Under the pieces are notes generated by a model. The model saw nothing but the letters and a program-made list of their open reading frames with translations, was not told the DNA's origin and ran no database searches. Positions 8,553 through 16,750 of a DNA stretch of 64,000 nt are shown piece after piece. Source of the DNA: a virus; IMG/VR virus record IMGVR_UViG_3300031772_002569, positions 1-64,000 of that record. The stretch is one strand, 5' to 3'. Both the position numbers and the translations under genes were made by a program. The first letter of the stretch is position 1. Each line of letters opens with the position of its first letter.

Positions 8553-9492
8553 CGGTATCCTTTAAAGCTTTGTCAAACGGAGTATATTCGGTTTTACCAA
8601 AATTACAATCAAAATCGTCTGTATTAATTGCATATCTAAAATCGTGACCTTTTCTATCTTCGACAAATTTGATTGATGTTTCGGGGTCTTTATTACATAA
8701 CAAACAAATTTTCTTTACAAGGTCGATATTTCTTATTTCATTGTTTCCACCGATAAGATATTGGTCGCCCACATATCCTCTCTTAAGAACCTTCCACAAA
8801 CATTTACAATGATCTTCGACGTAAATCCAATCACGTATATTATTTCCTGATCCATATACCGGAACCTGTTCTCCTTCTTTAAGTTTTTTTATTGTCAACG
8901 GAATCAATTTTTCTGTATATTGATTCGGACCAAAGTTATTAGAACAATTAGTTATTACCACAGGAAATTTATGTGTCTTGTGAAATGATCTACATAATAG
9001 ATCAGACGATGCTTTAGATGCAGCATAAGGAGAGTTCGGTTTATAGGGATGATTTTTAGTGAATGTATTATCCTTCAATTCTAAGTCACCAAAAACTTCA
9101 TCGGTAGAAACATGTAGAAATTTTACATCCGTTCTTCCTTTCCATAATTCCAAGAATGTATTAAGCAAAGAGAATGTTCCGTTGATATTGGTGGTGACGA
9201 ACTCGTGACCGGATTCTATTGACCTATCGACGTGGGATTCGGCAGCAAAGTGAACAATTGTATCTATGTTGTATCTTTCGTGAATATTCTTGAGTAACTT
9301 TACATCATTAATGTCGCCTCTATAAAAGTCGTAACGATTAGTCTGTATTATACGATCTGGTATATTTTTGAAATTGGCAGCATAAGTAACCAAATCAAGA
9401 TTGACGATTATTTCAACTTCATCATTATTGGTAATCAGATTTATAAAATTGCTTCCTATGAAACCTAATCCCCCTGTAACTAATATTCTCAT
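8527..9492 (-). CDS. rmlB: dTDP-glucose 4,6-dehydratase
   Basis: Converts dTDP-glucose to dTDP-4-keto-6-deoxyglucose. The 321-residue protein has the NAD-binding GGLGFIGS at residues 7-14, FAAESHVDRS, the active-site STDEVFG, YAASKASSD (catalytic Tyr and Lys), NCSNNFGPNQ, RDWIYVEDHC and GHDFRYA, all diagnostic of RmlB in the extended short-chain dehydrogenase family. Length is close to the usual 330-360. It works with the RmlA at 13419-14261. It is convergent with the glycosyltransferase operon. Confidence 0.93.
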   Translation of the reverse strand: MRILVTGGLGFIGSNFINLITNNDEVEIIVNLDLVTYAANFKNIPDRIIQTNRYDFYRGDINDVKLLKNIHERYNIDTIVHFAAESHVDRSIESGHEFVTTNINGTFSLLNTFLELWKGRTDVKFLHVSTDEVFGDLELKDNTFTKNHPYKPNSPYAASKASSDLLCRSFHKTHKFPVVITNCSNNFGPNQYTEKLIPLTIKKLKEGEQVPVYGSGNNIRDWIYVEDHCKCLWKVLKRGYVGDQYLIGGNNEIRNIDLVKKICLLCNKDPETSIKFVEDRKGHDFRYAINTDDFDCNFGKTEYTPFDKALKDTVTWYTEKL

Positions 9493-9534
9493 AAATAATC
9501 TTTCTTCAAATCGTCCTACATACTTATAAACATT

Positions 9535-9879
9535 ATGACATTGTTATTTATTTTATCAAGCCTTATTGCAACAATTTTTCTTATCTGGTTCAATTCCGAT
9601 TTTATTATAGAATACGGAAAGGTATTTGGATTAAGTAAGTTTTTCAAAATTCAAGAGTATAAAGAAAAACAAAGAGAAATTCCTATTCCTCTTGCATATC
9701 CACTATTCTTAAAGATGAAATATGACAATTTTTTTATTAAATTGATAACTTGTCCAATTTGTTTATCGGTATGGTTATCGGCAATTTTGGGTGCATATTT
9801 TCTCTCTTGGTCATTTATTCCAGTGATATGTATTTTGTCTTTGATTATTTACGGTCTTATCCGAAAACTCTTGATGTAA
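9535..9879 (+). CDS. Small integral membrane protein
   Basis: A 114-residue protein with a hydrophobic N-terminal helix (LLFILSSLIATIFLIWF), a central charged loop (EYKEKQREIPIP), then a C-P-x-C-containing second hydrophobic stretch (TCPICLSVWLSAILGAYF) and a third (FIPVICILSLIIYGLI). This predicts three membrane segments. I do not recognise the family; the C-P-I-C pair just before a helix is unusual. A -10-like TATAAA ends only 4 bases before the ATG and there is no Shine-Dalgarno sequence. Confidence 0.6.
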   Translation: MTLLFILSSLIATIFLIWFNSDFIIEYGKVFGLSKFFKIQEYKEKQREIPIPLAYPLFLKMKYDNFFIKLITCPICLSVWLSAILGAYFLSWSFIPVICILSLIIYGLIRKLLM

Positions 9880-9882
9880 AAT

Positions 9883-10173
9883 ATGGAAATCCACGGCGCT
9901 AGCGCTTTTCTACACTTTTTAAGGAATAGTGGATTGACCAATATAGATGGTCAGGCCACCGCATTAATGGTTTGTATGGATGAATTTGATAGACTCTGTG
10001 CGTGTGATACCATAGAATACAAAGCAGCCAAGATAAACAACTGTAGAGCAATTTACCAAAATTTTATATCTGGAGCCGATAGATTCAAACATGAATTTCT
10101 ATCTAAATCAGGAAACAGTAAGATTACGTTTTATTCGGATGACGGGAAACACCTTAAAACATTTTCACGTTAA
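9883..10173 (+). CDS. Hypothetical protein
   Basis: A 96-residue soluble protein that follows the membrane protein gene after 3 bases, so the two are probably co-transcribed. It is largely predicted helix in the first 60 residues (ALMVCMDEFDRLCACDTIEYKAAK) with three cysteines. No family recognised. Its 3' end overlaps the convergent gene at 10170 by 4 bases. Confidence 0.55.
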   Translation: MEIHGASAFLHFLRNSGLTNIDGQATALMVCMDEFDRLCACDTIEYKAAKINNCRAIYQNFISGADRFKHEFLSKSGNSKITFYSDDGKHLKTFSR

Positions 10174-10436
10174 ACTTCTTTGTCTCCATCATCGAAATCT
10201 TCCAAAGTTGGAGTAGTTCCGTCTCTAAATGCAAGTTTACCATTTTTGGTTTGTTCTTTAGCAGCCTCTAACGTACCCAAAACTACTGCGGCTGAATCAA
10301 CAGAAGGAATATATGCCAGAAATGTTAAACAGTCATAATCCACCTTTTCTCCGTTGTGGAACATAATTAACACTTCACAATCATCCATATCTCTTGGATA
10401 ACGTTCTAACGATTTTTTAAGGTATCCTAAGTTCAT
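10170..10436 (-). CDS. Hypothetical acidic protein
   Basis: An 88-residue protein starting MNLGYLKKSLERYPRDMDDCEVLIMF, a pattern (helix, then P.DM.D.EV.+..) that I associate with small phage proteins of unknown role. Its acidic tail LEDFDDGDKEV suggests a soluble protein. Its start lies 20 bases within the end of the FkbM methyltransferase gene, so translation is probably coupled. Confidence 0.55.
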   Translation of the reverse strand: MNLGYLKKSLERYPRDMDDCEVLIMFHNGEKVDYDCLTFLAYIPSVDSAAVVLGTLEAAKEQTKNGKLAFRDGTTPTLEDFDDGDKEV

Positions 10437-11088
10437 ATACGTAGTTGGTGATTGTGTTCAACTTTATTTCATATCCAAATTTACCTAAATATTCTGTATA
10501 TTGTGAGTCTTGTAATACATTTTCTATAATGATTATTCTTGGTTTGTATTTCTCTATATCAAGTCCTTTTAATACTGTTAATTCCCACCCTTCTACATCA
10601 ATACAGACGACATCTATTTTTACGTTTGGACAGTTTTCTTCTATTATAGTGTCTAGTTTTCTGGCTTTTACCTTTATGTTTTTGATGTCACCTATTCCAT
10701 TTGCGAATTCTTTCACCCTTCCTACAAATTCTTCACGAACTTTGAAAGAAGAGTTCCCTTCAAAGGTAAATGTCGTATTATCAGGAATATGTTCTCCTGT
10801 TCCGTAACAATTTACTGTTTGAAAATCTACGTTATCTTCATCTTTATCAGAACACGCACATTCTATAATTTCGTGGCCTAAATCCCGATGTTGTTTTGCA
10901 AAATAAGGAATAGGTTCAACTGATATACATCTCCATCCATTTTCTCGGAAGTGTTTGGATATACTAAATAATTCAGGTCCGGCTGCTCCGACTTCTATTA
11001 ATAGACCTTTATAAGAATAATCCGTATATACAGTTTCTCTTATAAATTTGTCGCATCCGTCTTCTCCATGATATTTTTCGTAATTCAT
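10417..11088 (-). CDS. FkbM-family methyltransferase
   Basis: The 223-residue protein shows KGLLIEVGAAGPELFSISKHF (SAM motif I), GWRCISVEPIPYF (motif II), a central KARKLDTIIEE and VKIDVVCIDVEGWELTVLKGL near residue 155-175, the D-x-E-G-x-E-x-x-V-L-x-G signature of FkbM methyltransferases. The family methylates hydroxyls on sugars and other small molecules. It lies in the dTDP-sugar cluster. The stop-start junction with the upstream 88-codon gene is a one-base overlap. Confidence 0.85.
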   Translation of the reverse strand: MNYEKYHGEDGCDKFIRETVYTDYSYKGLLIEVGAAGPELFSISKHFRENGWRCISVEPIPYFAKQHRDLGHEIIECACSDKDEDNVDFQTVNCYGTGEHIPDNTTFTFEGNSSFKVREEFVGRVKEFANGIGDIKNIKVKARKLDTIIEENCPNVKIDVVCIDVEGWELTVLKGLDIEKYKPRIIIIENVLQDSQYTEYLGKFGYEIKLNTITNYVYELRIP

Positions 11089-11336
11089 TATTCGTATTTC
11101 TTTGTATCACCCTGTTTGTAGTTTTTGAAAGTAACTTTACCTTCTGCTGCTAGAATTAACATTTCATCCAATTCTTGAATTAAGTCATTTCTCTGAGTAT
11201 TAAGAAGATTGGTTTTTCTAGTAGCGTCGGCAACGTCTTTGTCAGTTTTAGACTTGTCTCTTTTCAATTCTTCGAGATGCCAAATCTTTAGATTGACGAC
11301 GGTTAATTTATCTACAAGGTTTCCGAATGATTCCAT
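11088..11336 (-). CDS. Small helical protein resembling part of DUF4254
   Basis: I place the start at ATG 11336 because GGGAG lies 9 bases upstream on the coding strand; a longer form from 11354 would run into the upstream gene and has no ribosome site. The 82-residue product contains LVDKLTVVNLKIWHLEELKRDKS followed by LLNTQRNDLIQELDEML, a pattern seen in DUF4254 proteins of glycan gene clusters, though only a piece of that family. Mostly coiled helix. Function unknown. Confidence 0.55.
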   Translation of the reverse strand: MESFGNLVDKLTVVNLKIWHLEELKRDKSKTDKDVADATRKTNLLNTQRNDLIQELDEMLILAAEGKVTFKNYKQGDTKKYE

Positions 11337-11340
11337 ATTG

Positions 11341-12567
11341 TTATTCTCCCACAATTTTGAATTTTGGGCAAGGAACTATAAATTTACCTCCACCTTTTAA
11401 ATAGTCAGATTCACGACTTACGAACTCATTTATAAAATGCCAAGGCAATACAAGTAAATAATCTGGTTTAGCTTTTCTCATTTCATCTTCTGAGAAAATT
11501 GGTATGTTAGTTCCAACCGTTTTTAATCCCCACTTATAAGGACTTCTTTCAGCCATACCATCAATAAGAGTGTGATCAAGACCAAAATACTGTAATAGGG
11601 TATTTCCCTTCGTAGAGGCACCGTATCCCCAAATAGTCTTTCCTTTAGCTTTTTCTTCTTTTATGAATGAAACTATTTGTTTTTTTAATTGTTGAATCCT
11701 TGTATTAAAGAATGTCCATGTAGCTATTTGACTCTCTCCAAAGTGTCCTAGAGATTCTTCCAGACGTAATAAAGATATTACTCTGAATCCACACACATCT
11801 CTATAAGGTTGGGTGGAAAATTTTTCTTCTTTGAATTTATCTTTTACAACATACAATCTGAAAGATCCGCCGTTCACATCATTCAATTGACAATCCAATA
11901 CACGAAATCCATTTTTACCCAATAATCCTATCATGTTATATAGATTGTAATAATAAATGTGTTCATGACAGATGTTGTCGAATGCCACTTGATGAATCAT
12001 CAGTGGGGTATAACTTAATTGCAATACAAACAATCCATCATCATCCATTACTTTACAGACATCTTGTAGAAATGGATTTGGGTCATCAAGGTCATAAAAC
12101 ATAGCAATACACGTAACTACCTTCGGCTTCAAATTACCGTATTTTTGACTCTTGTATGCCTTCTCATTGAAATAATCTTGAACTATTACATTAGAATGTT
12201 GTTCTGACTCATTTTTGAATGAATCATCAGCTGGGTCTATACCTATTTTAATGAATGACTTTGGAACATAACTCAATAGAGTTCCATCATTACAAGCAAT
12301 ATCCAACCACACGTCATTCTCTTTAAATGACATTAAACCAGTGATCGAATCAACGATGGAGTTTAGTTCCTTCTTCATTGTGGAATTAATTCCAGAACGA
12401 TACCAATACTTTCCATACATCGTATTGCACGGCGCGGGCTTCTCCAATCTTACGGCTTGTATCGTTTCGTCGTAAACCAACTTTAATTCGTATTTTGAGT
12501 TTGCTTCTTGGTCATCTTTGATGAAATCAGAAACATGTAATTCCCCGAGTGTAAATAATTCTTTCAT
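11341..12567 (-). CDS. Sugar C-methyltransferase-type SAM methyltransferase
   Basis: The 408-residue protein has the three-part build of NDP-hexose C-methyltransferases (TylC3, EvaC, NovU type): an N-terminal part with PAPCNTMYGKYWYRSG, a central SAM domain (DVWLDIACNDGTLLSYVP near residue 85, then DNICHEHIYYYNLYNMIGLL), the DVNGGSFRLYV segment, and a C-terminal Rossmann part with GYGASTKGNTLLQYFGL. The four-cysteine N-terminal zinc site of the family looks incomplete, with only one cysteine visible. It would act on the 4-keto sugar made by RmlB. The downstream gene starts 4 bases after its stop. Confidence 0.75.
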   Translation of the reverse strand: MKELFTLGELHVSDFIKDDQEANSKYELKLVYDETIQAVRLEKPAPCNTMYGKYWYRSGINSTMKKELNSIVDSITGLMSFKENDVWLDIACNDGTLLSYVPKSFIKIGIDPADDSFKNESEQHSNVIVQDYFNEKAYKSQKYGNLKPKVVTCIAMFYDLDDPNPFLQDVCKVMDDDGLFVLQLSYTPLMIHQVAFDNICHEHIYYYNLYNMIGLLGKNGFRVLDCQLNDVNGGSFRLYVVKDKFKEEKFSTQPYRDVCGFRVISLLRLEESLGHFGESQIATWTFFNTRIQQLKKQIVSFIKEEKAKGKTIWGYGASTKGNTLLQYFGLDHTLIDGMAERSPYKWGLKTVGTNIPIFSEDEMRKAKPDYLLVLPWHFINEFVSRESDYLKGGGKFIVPCPKFKIVGE

Positions 12568-12570
12568 ATA

Positions 12571-13422
12571 TTACCAAATCCAATCTTTTAAACATTCTTC
12601 CAACGATTGATATGCGTCTTTCATTTCCAGTCCAACCGATTTTAATTTATCAGTATTCAATACCGTGTTGGATCTTGGAGCTTTAATTCCTAAATTAAAC
12701 GATTCCAAACTCTCAAAATATTTAAATTCTTTGTCCACCTTTAGATGTTTTTTTATCAATTCAACTACTTCTGTAGTCTCCACATGTCCTTTATTCGTTA
12801 CATTATATATTCCATAAGGAACACGTTTTTCTAAAGTATCTATACACACTTTAACATATTCTCTCTTATTTGACAAGGAATTTTTTGCGTTTAATAGAGT
12901 ATTGTAATTTATTAATTTAGAAATATAATTTCTATCATTGTGTTTTTCCTCGAAAGGAATTCTTAATCTCCAAATATATTTCTGTTCTAGTTCTTCTAAC
13001 ATCTCTTCGCCGAACGCTTTAGTTCCGCTATAAAAACTACAAGGAGGATTTTTAAAACTAAAATTCGGTTGGTCTAATTCCGTGAATCCGTTTTCTTTAT
13101 ATCCATTGTATATGCATCCAGACGATACATGACCCAATGTTATTTTCTTACGTTCACATATTATAGATAACATTCTTGGAAACACTACATTGCCTGACAT
13201 GGTTTCAGCTTTTTTGTCCTCGCAAGCATCTACATTTGGTTTTCCGGTATAACCAGCACAATTAATAATAGTATCGATATCACAATTGATCACCGTCTTT
13301 TGTATATCTTCCATGTCGGATTCTTGGGCAGACATACAGAATGGACCTATCTTTCTTTCGGTCAATTGTTTTAAGAATTCTTTTCCAATGTATCCCGTAG
13401 AACCAAATAATAATACTCTCAT
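12571..13422 (-). CDS. RmlD-like dTDP-4-keto-sugar reductase
   Basis: A 283-residue short-chain dehydrogenase of the sugar-nucleotide-binding type: LLFGSTGYIGKEFL (NAD(P) loop), INCAGYTGKPNVDACED, HVSSGCIYNG, and FYSGTKAFGEEML with the Y-x-x-x-K pair. The C-terminal PRSNTVLNTDKL matches the end of RmlD, where R-P-x-x-S-x-L-x-x-x-K/R binds the sugar. It could reduce dTDP-4-keto-6-deoxysugars; no RmlC epimerase is in the window, so the product need not be rhamnose. It overlaps the RmlA start by 4 bases. Confidence 0.78.
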   Translation of the reverse strand: MRVLLFGSTGYIGKEFLKQLTERKIGPFCMSAQESDMEDIQKTVINCDIDTIINCAGYTGKPNVDACEDKKAETMSGNVVFPRMLSIICERKKITLGHVSSGCIYNGYKENGFTELDQPNFSFKNPPCSFYSGTKAFGEEMLEELEQKYIWRLRIPFEEKHNDRNYISKLINYNTLLNAKNSLSNKREYVKVCIDTLEKRVPYGIYNVTNKGHVETTEVVELIKKHLKVDKEFKYFESLESFNLGIKAPRSNTVLNTDKLKSVGLEMKDAYQSLEECLKDWIW

Positions 13423-14261
13423 ATTAACCTTTCTAAGTAACTTCTGTATTCACCTTTTGGCAAAGTTCCAACAGATTCTTTGAATTTTTCTTTTGATATA
13501 AATCCTTTTTTCAAACAAGATTCTTCGTAACATCCCACCATTACTCCTTGTCTTTCCTGAATGGATTGAATATATGAAGATGCTTGAAATAATGTTTGTG
13601 GAGTTCCTGCATCCAACCATGCCATGCCTCTTTCCATCTTATAAGCATAAAGTTGTTGGTTGTAAAGATACACCTTCAATAAATCGACGATTTCCAATTC
13701 CCCTCTTATGGATGGTTTTAAACTCTTGGCATATTTCGGGGCATTACTATCAAACATGTATATTCCAGGTATAGAATAGTTACTTTTTGGATTCATGGGT
13801 TTTTCTTCCAAAGATTTAACCCTTCCATATTCATCAAATTCTACTACACCGTAAGCTCTGGGATCTTTAACTTCATATCCATAAATGACGGAACCACACA
13901 TGCAGTTTGCTTCATAAAATGAACCATGAAAAATATTGTCTCCTAAAATAAGACATGAACATTCTCCATTAAGAAATTCCTCTGCTAAAATCAACGCCTG
14001 TGCCAATCCTTCTGGCTTTTCTTGTATTTTATATTGGATATTCAATCCCCACTTACTTCCGTCTCCTAATAAGTTTTTATAACAATCGACGTATTGTGGA
14101 CTTGTAATTAATAGTATCTCATTCATCCCTCCATTAATGAGTGTGGTCAAAGGATAATACACCATAGGTTTATCATAGACAGGCAACAACTGTTTATTGA
14201 CCATTGTTGTCAATGGATATAAACGTGTTCCCGAACCACCTGATAATATTATCCCCTTCAT
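13419..14261 (-). CDS. rmlA: Glucose-1-phosphate thymidylyltransferase
   Basis: Makes dTDP-glucose from dTTP and glucose-1-phosphate. The 280-residue protein has the nucleotidyltransferase loop GIILSGGSGTRLYPLT, NKQLLPVYDKPMVYYPL, CLILGDNIFHG (metal Asp), YGYEVKDPRAYGVVEFD, SLEEKP, the sugar-binding GIYMFDS and RGELEIVDLL, and WLDAGTPQTLFQAS. It is a little shorter than usual (about 290), with a trimmed central loop. It is the first enzyme of the cluster and is followed by reductase and methyltransferase genes on the same strand. Confidence 0.93.
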   Translation of the reverse strand: MKGIILSGGSGTRLYPLTTMVNKQLLPVYDKPMVYYPLTTLINGGMNEILLITSPQYVDCYKNLLGDGSKWGLNIQYKIQEKPEGLAQALILAEEFLNGECSCLILGDNIFHGSFYEANCMCGSVIYGYEVKDPRAYGVVEFDEYGRVKSLEEKPMNPKSNYSIPGIYMFDSNAPKYAKSLKPSIRGELEIVDLLKVYLYNQQLYAYKMERGMAWLDAGTPQTLFQASSYIQSIQERQGVMVGCYEESCLKKGFISKEKFKESVGTLPKGEYRSYLERLI

Positions 14262-14262
14262 G

Positions 14263-14517
14263 TTATTTACTTTGTTCCGCCTGAGTCAAAAATTGTTGAA
14301 TTTCGTTGATGACTCGATCACATCCCTCTTCTGTTTCCAATACTTGTAAATCTCCATCGGTTATTCCGAACACAAAACATTTGTTTAATGCCCATATAGC
14401 CAATTCAAGATTTTCTCCATCCCTACAAGTTATAGAATGGCTTCCTGTGAATTTATCTCCCATTGTAGATAATGGGAATGATTCGTTCAGTTTTTTAAAT
14501 AGATGTTTTGTTTTCAT
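14263..14517 (-). CDS. Hypothetical protein
   Basis: An 84-residue protein starting MKTKHLFKKLNESFPLST, with a two-part build: a basic helix, then a beta-rich part ENLELAIWALNKCFVFGIT. No family recognised. Its start overlaps the end of the DruA-like gene by 23 bases and its stop is one base before rmlA, so it lies within one transcript. Confidence 0.55.
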   Translation of the reverse strand: MKTKHLFKKLNESFPLSTMGDKFTGSHSITCRDGENLELAIWALNKCFVFGITDGDLQVLETEEGCDRVINEIQQFLTQAEQSK

Positions 14518-15256
14518 TTTTTGTTAATATTTTTTTCCAATCCCACACCAATGTTTTTATAAACATTATTTTTTGTGGAGATTTTGTTATGATATATTCC
14601 TTACCGCCTTCGTAACCATACTTTTCCAAAGCAGCCTTTGGATTAGTTCTTGCTAATTCGCCTCTGGCTCCTTTTTCTTTTTTCCATAAACCCAATGGGC
14701 CTTTTCTTATAGAATTTCCTGATGTTCTTCCTATTTCAATCCAATTAGAAGCTTTATAAATTGACCCGTTCCTAAGTTTTTGTCCCTTGTAATCTTTATT
14801 TCTTTCTGGTTGAACATAAGTTTCCAGCATAATAAGTGGTTGATTGTATTTCTCTTTCCACCGTTTTGCTCCCACTTGACCGAGTTGTTTTAAAACCATA
14901 CTTCCTGTGTTTTTTATTGTTATGTTCTTTTGAATAAAACAACATCTGGAATTGTTCGCTAACATCCCCAGATTTTTAATTCTGGTGTCTTTATCCCATC
15001 CTATGAAAGAATCCCTACATGAGATAGCAATAGTCGCTGATGATAATCCTATTGCGCCTATATGGTTGCCTGATTCAGTCTCATATATTAACCAGCGAAT
15101 GTTTCGTGTTGGAGAGTCTGTATATTTAACGTAGGAGTGGTATGTATCGATTGTTTGTCGAAACAACTTATTCTGTTCGGGAGTAGCACATTCAACCAAA
15201 AAAATTGGCGATTGTATTGTATTAGAATAATCAATTATGGACAAGGAATTAGACAT
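14495..15256 (-). CDS. DruA-like (DUF4338) protein
   Basis: The 253-residue protein carries the block that defines DUF4338, the domain of DruA in the Druantia defence system: NIRWLIYETESGNHIGAIGL (residues about 52-71), CRDSFIGWDKDTRIKNLGML, ANNSRCCFI, and later MLETYVQPER and GSIYKASNWIEIGRTSG. DUF4338 proteins are also found alone in phages; no function is established for those forms that I know of. The start codon lies in one arm of an 11-bp inverted repeat (15255-15280). A second, more divergent member is at 17055-18278. Confidence 0.75.
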   Translation of the reverse strand: MSNSLSIIDYSNTIQSPIFLVECATPEQNKLFRQTIDTYHSYVKYTDSPTRNIRWLIYETESGNHIGAIGLSSATIAISCRDSFIGWDKDTRIKNLGMLANNSRCCFIQKNITIKNTGSMVLKQLGQVGAKRWKEKYNQPLIMLETYVQPERNKDYKGQKLRNGSIYKASNWIEIGRTSGNSIRKGPLGLWKKEKGARGELARTNPKAALEKYGYEGGKEYIITKSPQKIMFIKTLVWDWKKILTKNENKTSI

Positions 15257-15280
15257 AAGTATATAACCGTATATACTTAT
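15255..15280. promoter_or_regulatory. Perfect 11-bp inverted repeat at a start codon
   Basis: ATAAGTATATA, a four-base spacer ACCG, then TATATACTTAT, a perfect inverted repeat. The left arm overlaps the ATG of the DruA-like gene on the minus strand. It could be an operator for a dimeric repressor or, in RNA, a hairpin that hides the start codon. Nothing similar stands before neighbouring genes. Confidence 0.5.
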
Positions 15281-15305
15281 ATCCGTAAAGGAAAAGGTAA
15301 TTAAT

Positions 15306-15998
15306 TTATTTTGAAGTCAAGCAACTATTTTGAAGTTCAATGAGGGGACATTTTTCTAAACAAAGATGCACGGTGTTTTTAAGATAGTTATCTTTATGAA
15401 TATCTTCTAATAATATTGAAGGATCGGAACTTCTTACATCTTCCCACTCTAAACAAAAATCACATTTTTCTTTAACGAGAGGATCGTTTTTTCTTTCTTC
15501 TTCATTTGGGGCTTTGTCAAAGACTTGTTCTATTTCTCCCTGTAATCCTACAGTTTTATAAAATTTTGATAGATGTAATGACCAACCATCCCACTCATTT
15601 TGAACCCAATCTACTTCATTTGGGAATCGAACATCCGAAATTAAATAAACTCGTTTTTTGGATTTCTCTTCATCAGAAGCTAAGTGTTCTTCTTCCATTA
15701 ATGTCGCATTCACTTTGTTTATCCAAATATCATTGTCATAATGTTCTCGCATCCCACATCCTATCCAAACCAAACCAGGTCGAATGACCTTTTTTTCCTC
15801 TGTATCATCAGTAAAAGCAGAAATGTTGAAAAGAGTTTTGCACATGGGATCAGCCAACTTTTTAAGTTCATCCGCAAATGCCAATTTTTTTACTTCGTAT
15901 CCATTTTCTTTAAGAATGGATGCCGCGATCTTACAAAATGTATCTTTTCCACATCTGGCATAGCCAGCAATACCTATTACAATAATTTTTTTATTCAT
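15306..15998 (-). CDS. Deoxynucleoside monophosphate kinase (T4 gp1-like)
   Basis: Phosphorylates dNMPs to dNDPs for DNA synthesis. The 230-residue protein opens VIGIAGYARCGKDTFCKIA, a P-loop (G-x-x-x-x-G-K-D-T) typical of dNMP kinases, and has VYLISDVRFPNEVDW near residue 118-132, the conserved D-V-R-F-x-N-E block of the T4 gene 1 family. Length is close to T4 gp1 (241). Overlaps the clamp-loader gene by 8 bases. Confidence 0.85.
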   Translation of the reverse strand: MNKKIIVIGIAGYARCGKDTFCKIAASILKENGYEVKKLAFADELKKLADPMCKTLFNISAFTDDTEEKKVIRPGLVWIGCGMREHYDNDIWINKVNATLMEEEHLASDEEKSKKRVYLISDVRFPNEVDWVQNEWDGWSLHLSKFYKTVGLQGEIEQVFDKAPNEEERKNDPLVKEKCDFCLEWEDVRSSDPSILLEDIHKDNYLKNTVHLCLEKCPLIELQNSCLTSK

Positions 15999-16497
15999 TT
16001 GAAAAAATCCTCTCTACTTCTTTGTCATTCAATCCATAACCCTGACAAATTTTTACCAACTCTTCTACTCCACCCTCCATGTTCATCAACATTAATATGT
16101 ATTCGTTTGCTCGGTCTGTCGATATTTCATATTTTTTGGCAATCAATTCCAATAATTGACTATTCATTTTTTCTCTTTTGGATTTTACCCAAGGATAGAA
16201 TCTTCGGTCAGAAGGAATTAAGGAAATCAAAACTTTATAGAGTTGTTCAGATGGAATGGAATCAAAATATTGAAATATTTTTGATATGTCATCTACCAAT
16301 GTTGGGTTCATTGATAATGCCCTAAGTATCATAAAATGGTTAAAAGATTTTCTGTCTGATTCAGACAGATTCTTATAGTAATCTACATTTTGAACTTCTC
16401 GGATATGTTTAACGTGATCAAACAATCCTATCGGTTTGACGGATTCGTTCTGAACGTCGTTGGAATCTTCTTGGGGCTTTTTCGATTTCTTTTTCAT
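15991..16497 (-). CDS. Clamp-loader small subunit (T4 gp62-like)
   Basis: Start at 16497 is supported by GGAGG 10 bases upstream. After a charged 22-residue tail the 168-residue protein reads IGLFDHVKHIREVQNVDYYKNLSESDRKSF, then FMILRALSMNPTLVDDISKIFQYFDSIP, VLISLIPSDRRFYPWVKS and LLELIAKKYEISTDRANEYI. This order (L-F-x-H, D-K/R-K-S-F, M-x-x-R-x-L-S-M-N, L-L-P, Y-x-x-x-x-A) is what I know from gp62 of T4-like phages, which joins gp44 to load the sliding clamp. The gp44 and clamp genes are not in the window. The upstream small gene overlaps it by 80 bases. Confidence 0.7.
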   Translation of the reverse strand: MKKKSKKPQEDSNDVQNESVKPIGLFDHVKHIREVQNVDYYKNLSESDRKSFNHFMILRALSMNPTLVDDISKIFQYFDSIPSEQLYKVLISLIPSDRRFYPWVKSKREKMNSQLLELIAKKYEISTDRANEYILMLMNMEGGVEELVKICQGYGLNDKEVERIFSNE

Positions 16498-16690
16498 TTC
16501 TTAAAATCCTCCGAGATGTAGTATTGACTGAATTGTATAGAATGACTTGATTCCCATTTAGAATATTAATGTCAGCATCGATTCTTTTCAACCTTTTATC
16601 GACTCCTTTTAAGAGTGAGACATAATATATCGACGCCGCTATTGCTATCAATATAGATAAACTACTCAGTATTATCGATAATAGTTCCAT
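16418..16690 (-). CDS. Small membrane-anchored coiled protein
   Basis: A 90-residue protein with one N-terminal membrane helix (LLSIILSSLSILIAIAASIYYV), a helical stretch with heptad-like hydrophobics (VDKRLKRIDADINILNGNQ) and a very basic tail with RRFQRRSERIRQ. The last 80 bases overlap the clamp-loader gene in another frame. There is no clear ribosome site before the ATG, and a terminator-like hairpin stands just upstream, so this is probably the first gene of its transcript. Role unknown. Confidence 0.5.
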   Translation of the reverse strand: MELLSIILSSLSILIAIAASIYYVSLLKGVDKRLKRIDADINILNGNQVILYNSVNTTSRRILRNEKEIEKAPRRFQRRSERIRQTDRIV

Positions 16691-16704
16691 ACATTTTTAA
16701 AAGG

Positions 16705-16732
16705 TTTGAGGATGGTTCCTTCCATCCTCAAA
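16705..16732 (-). terminator. Rho-independent-like terminator
   Basis: TTTGAGGATGG, loop of six, CCATCCTCAAA: an 11-bp perfect stem, followed on the minus strand by a T-rich CCTTTT stretch. It lies just downstream of the small basic-protein gene that ends at 16751 and before the next gene. Confidence 0.65.
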
Positions 16733-16750
16733 TTGATTTTCGACAATTTC

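Noticed and set aside
15741-16325. 194-codon + frame opposite dNMP kinase and clamp-loader genes
   Set aside because: Composition is low in charged residues and without domain pattern, while both minus frames have clear family motifs.
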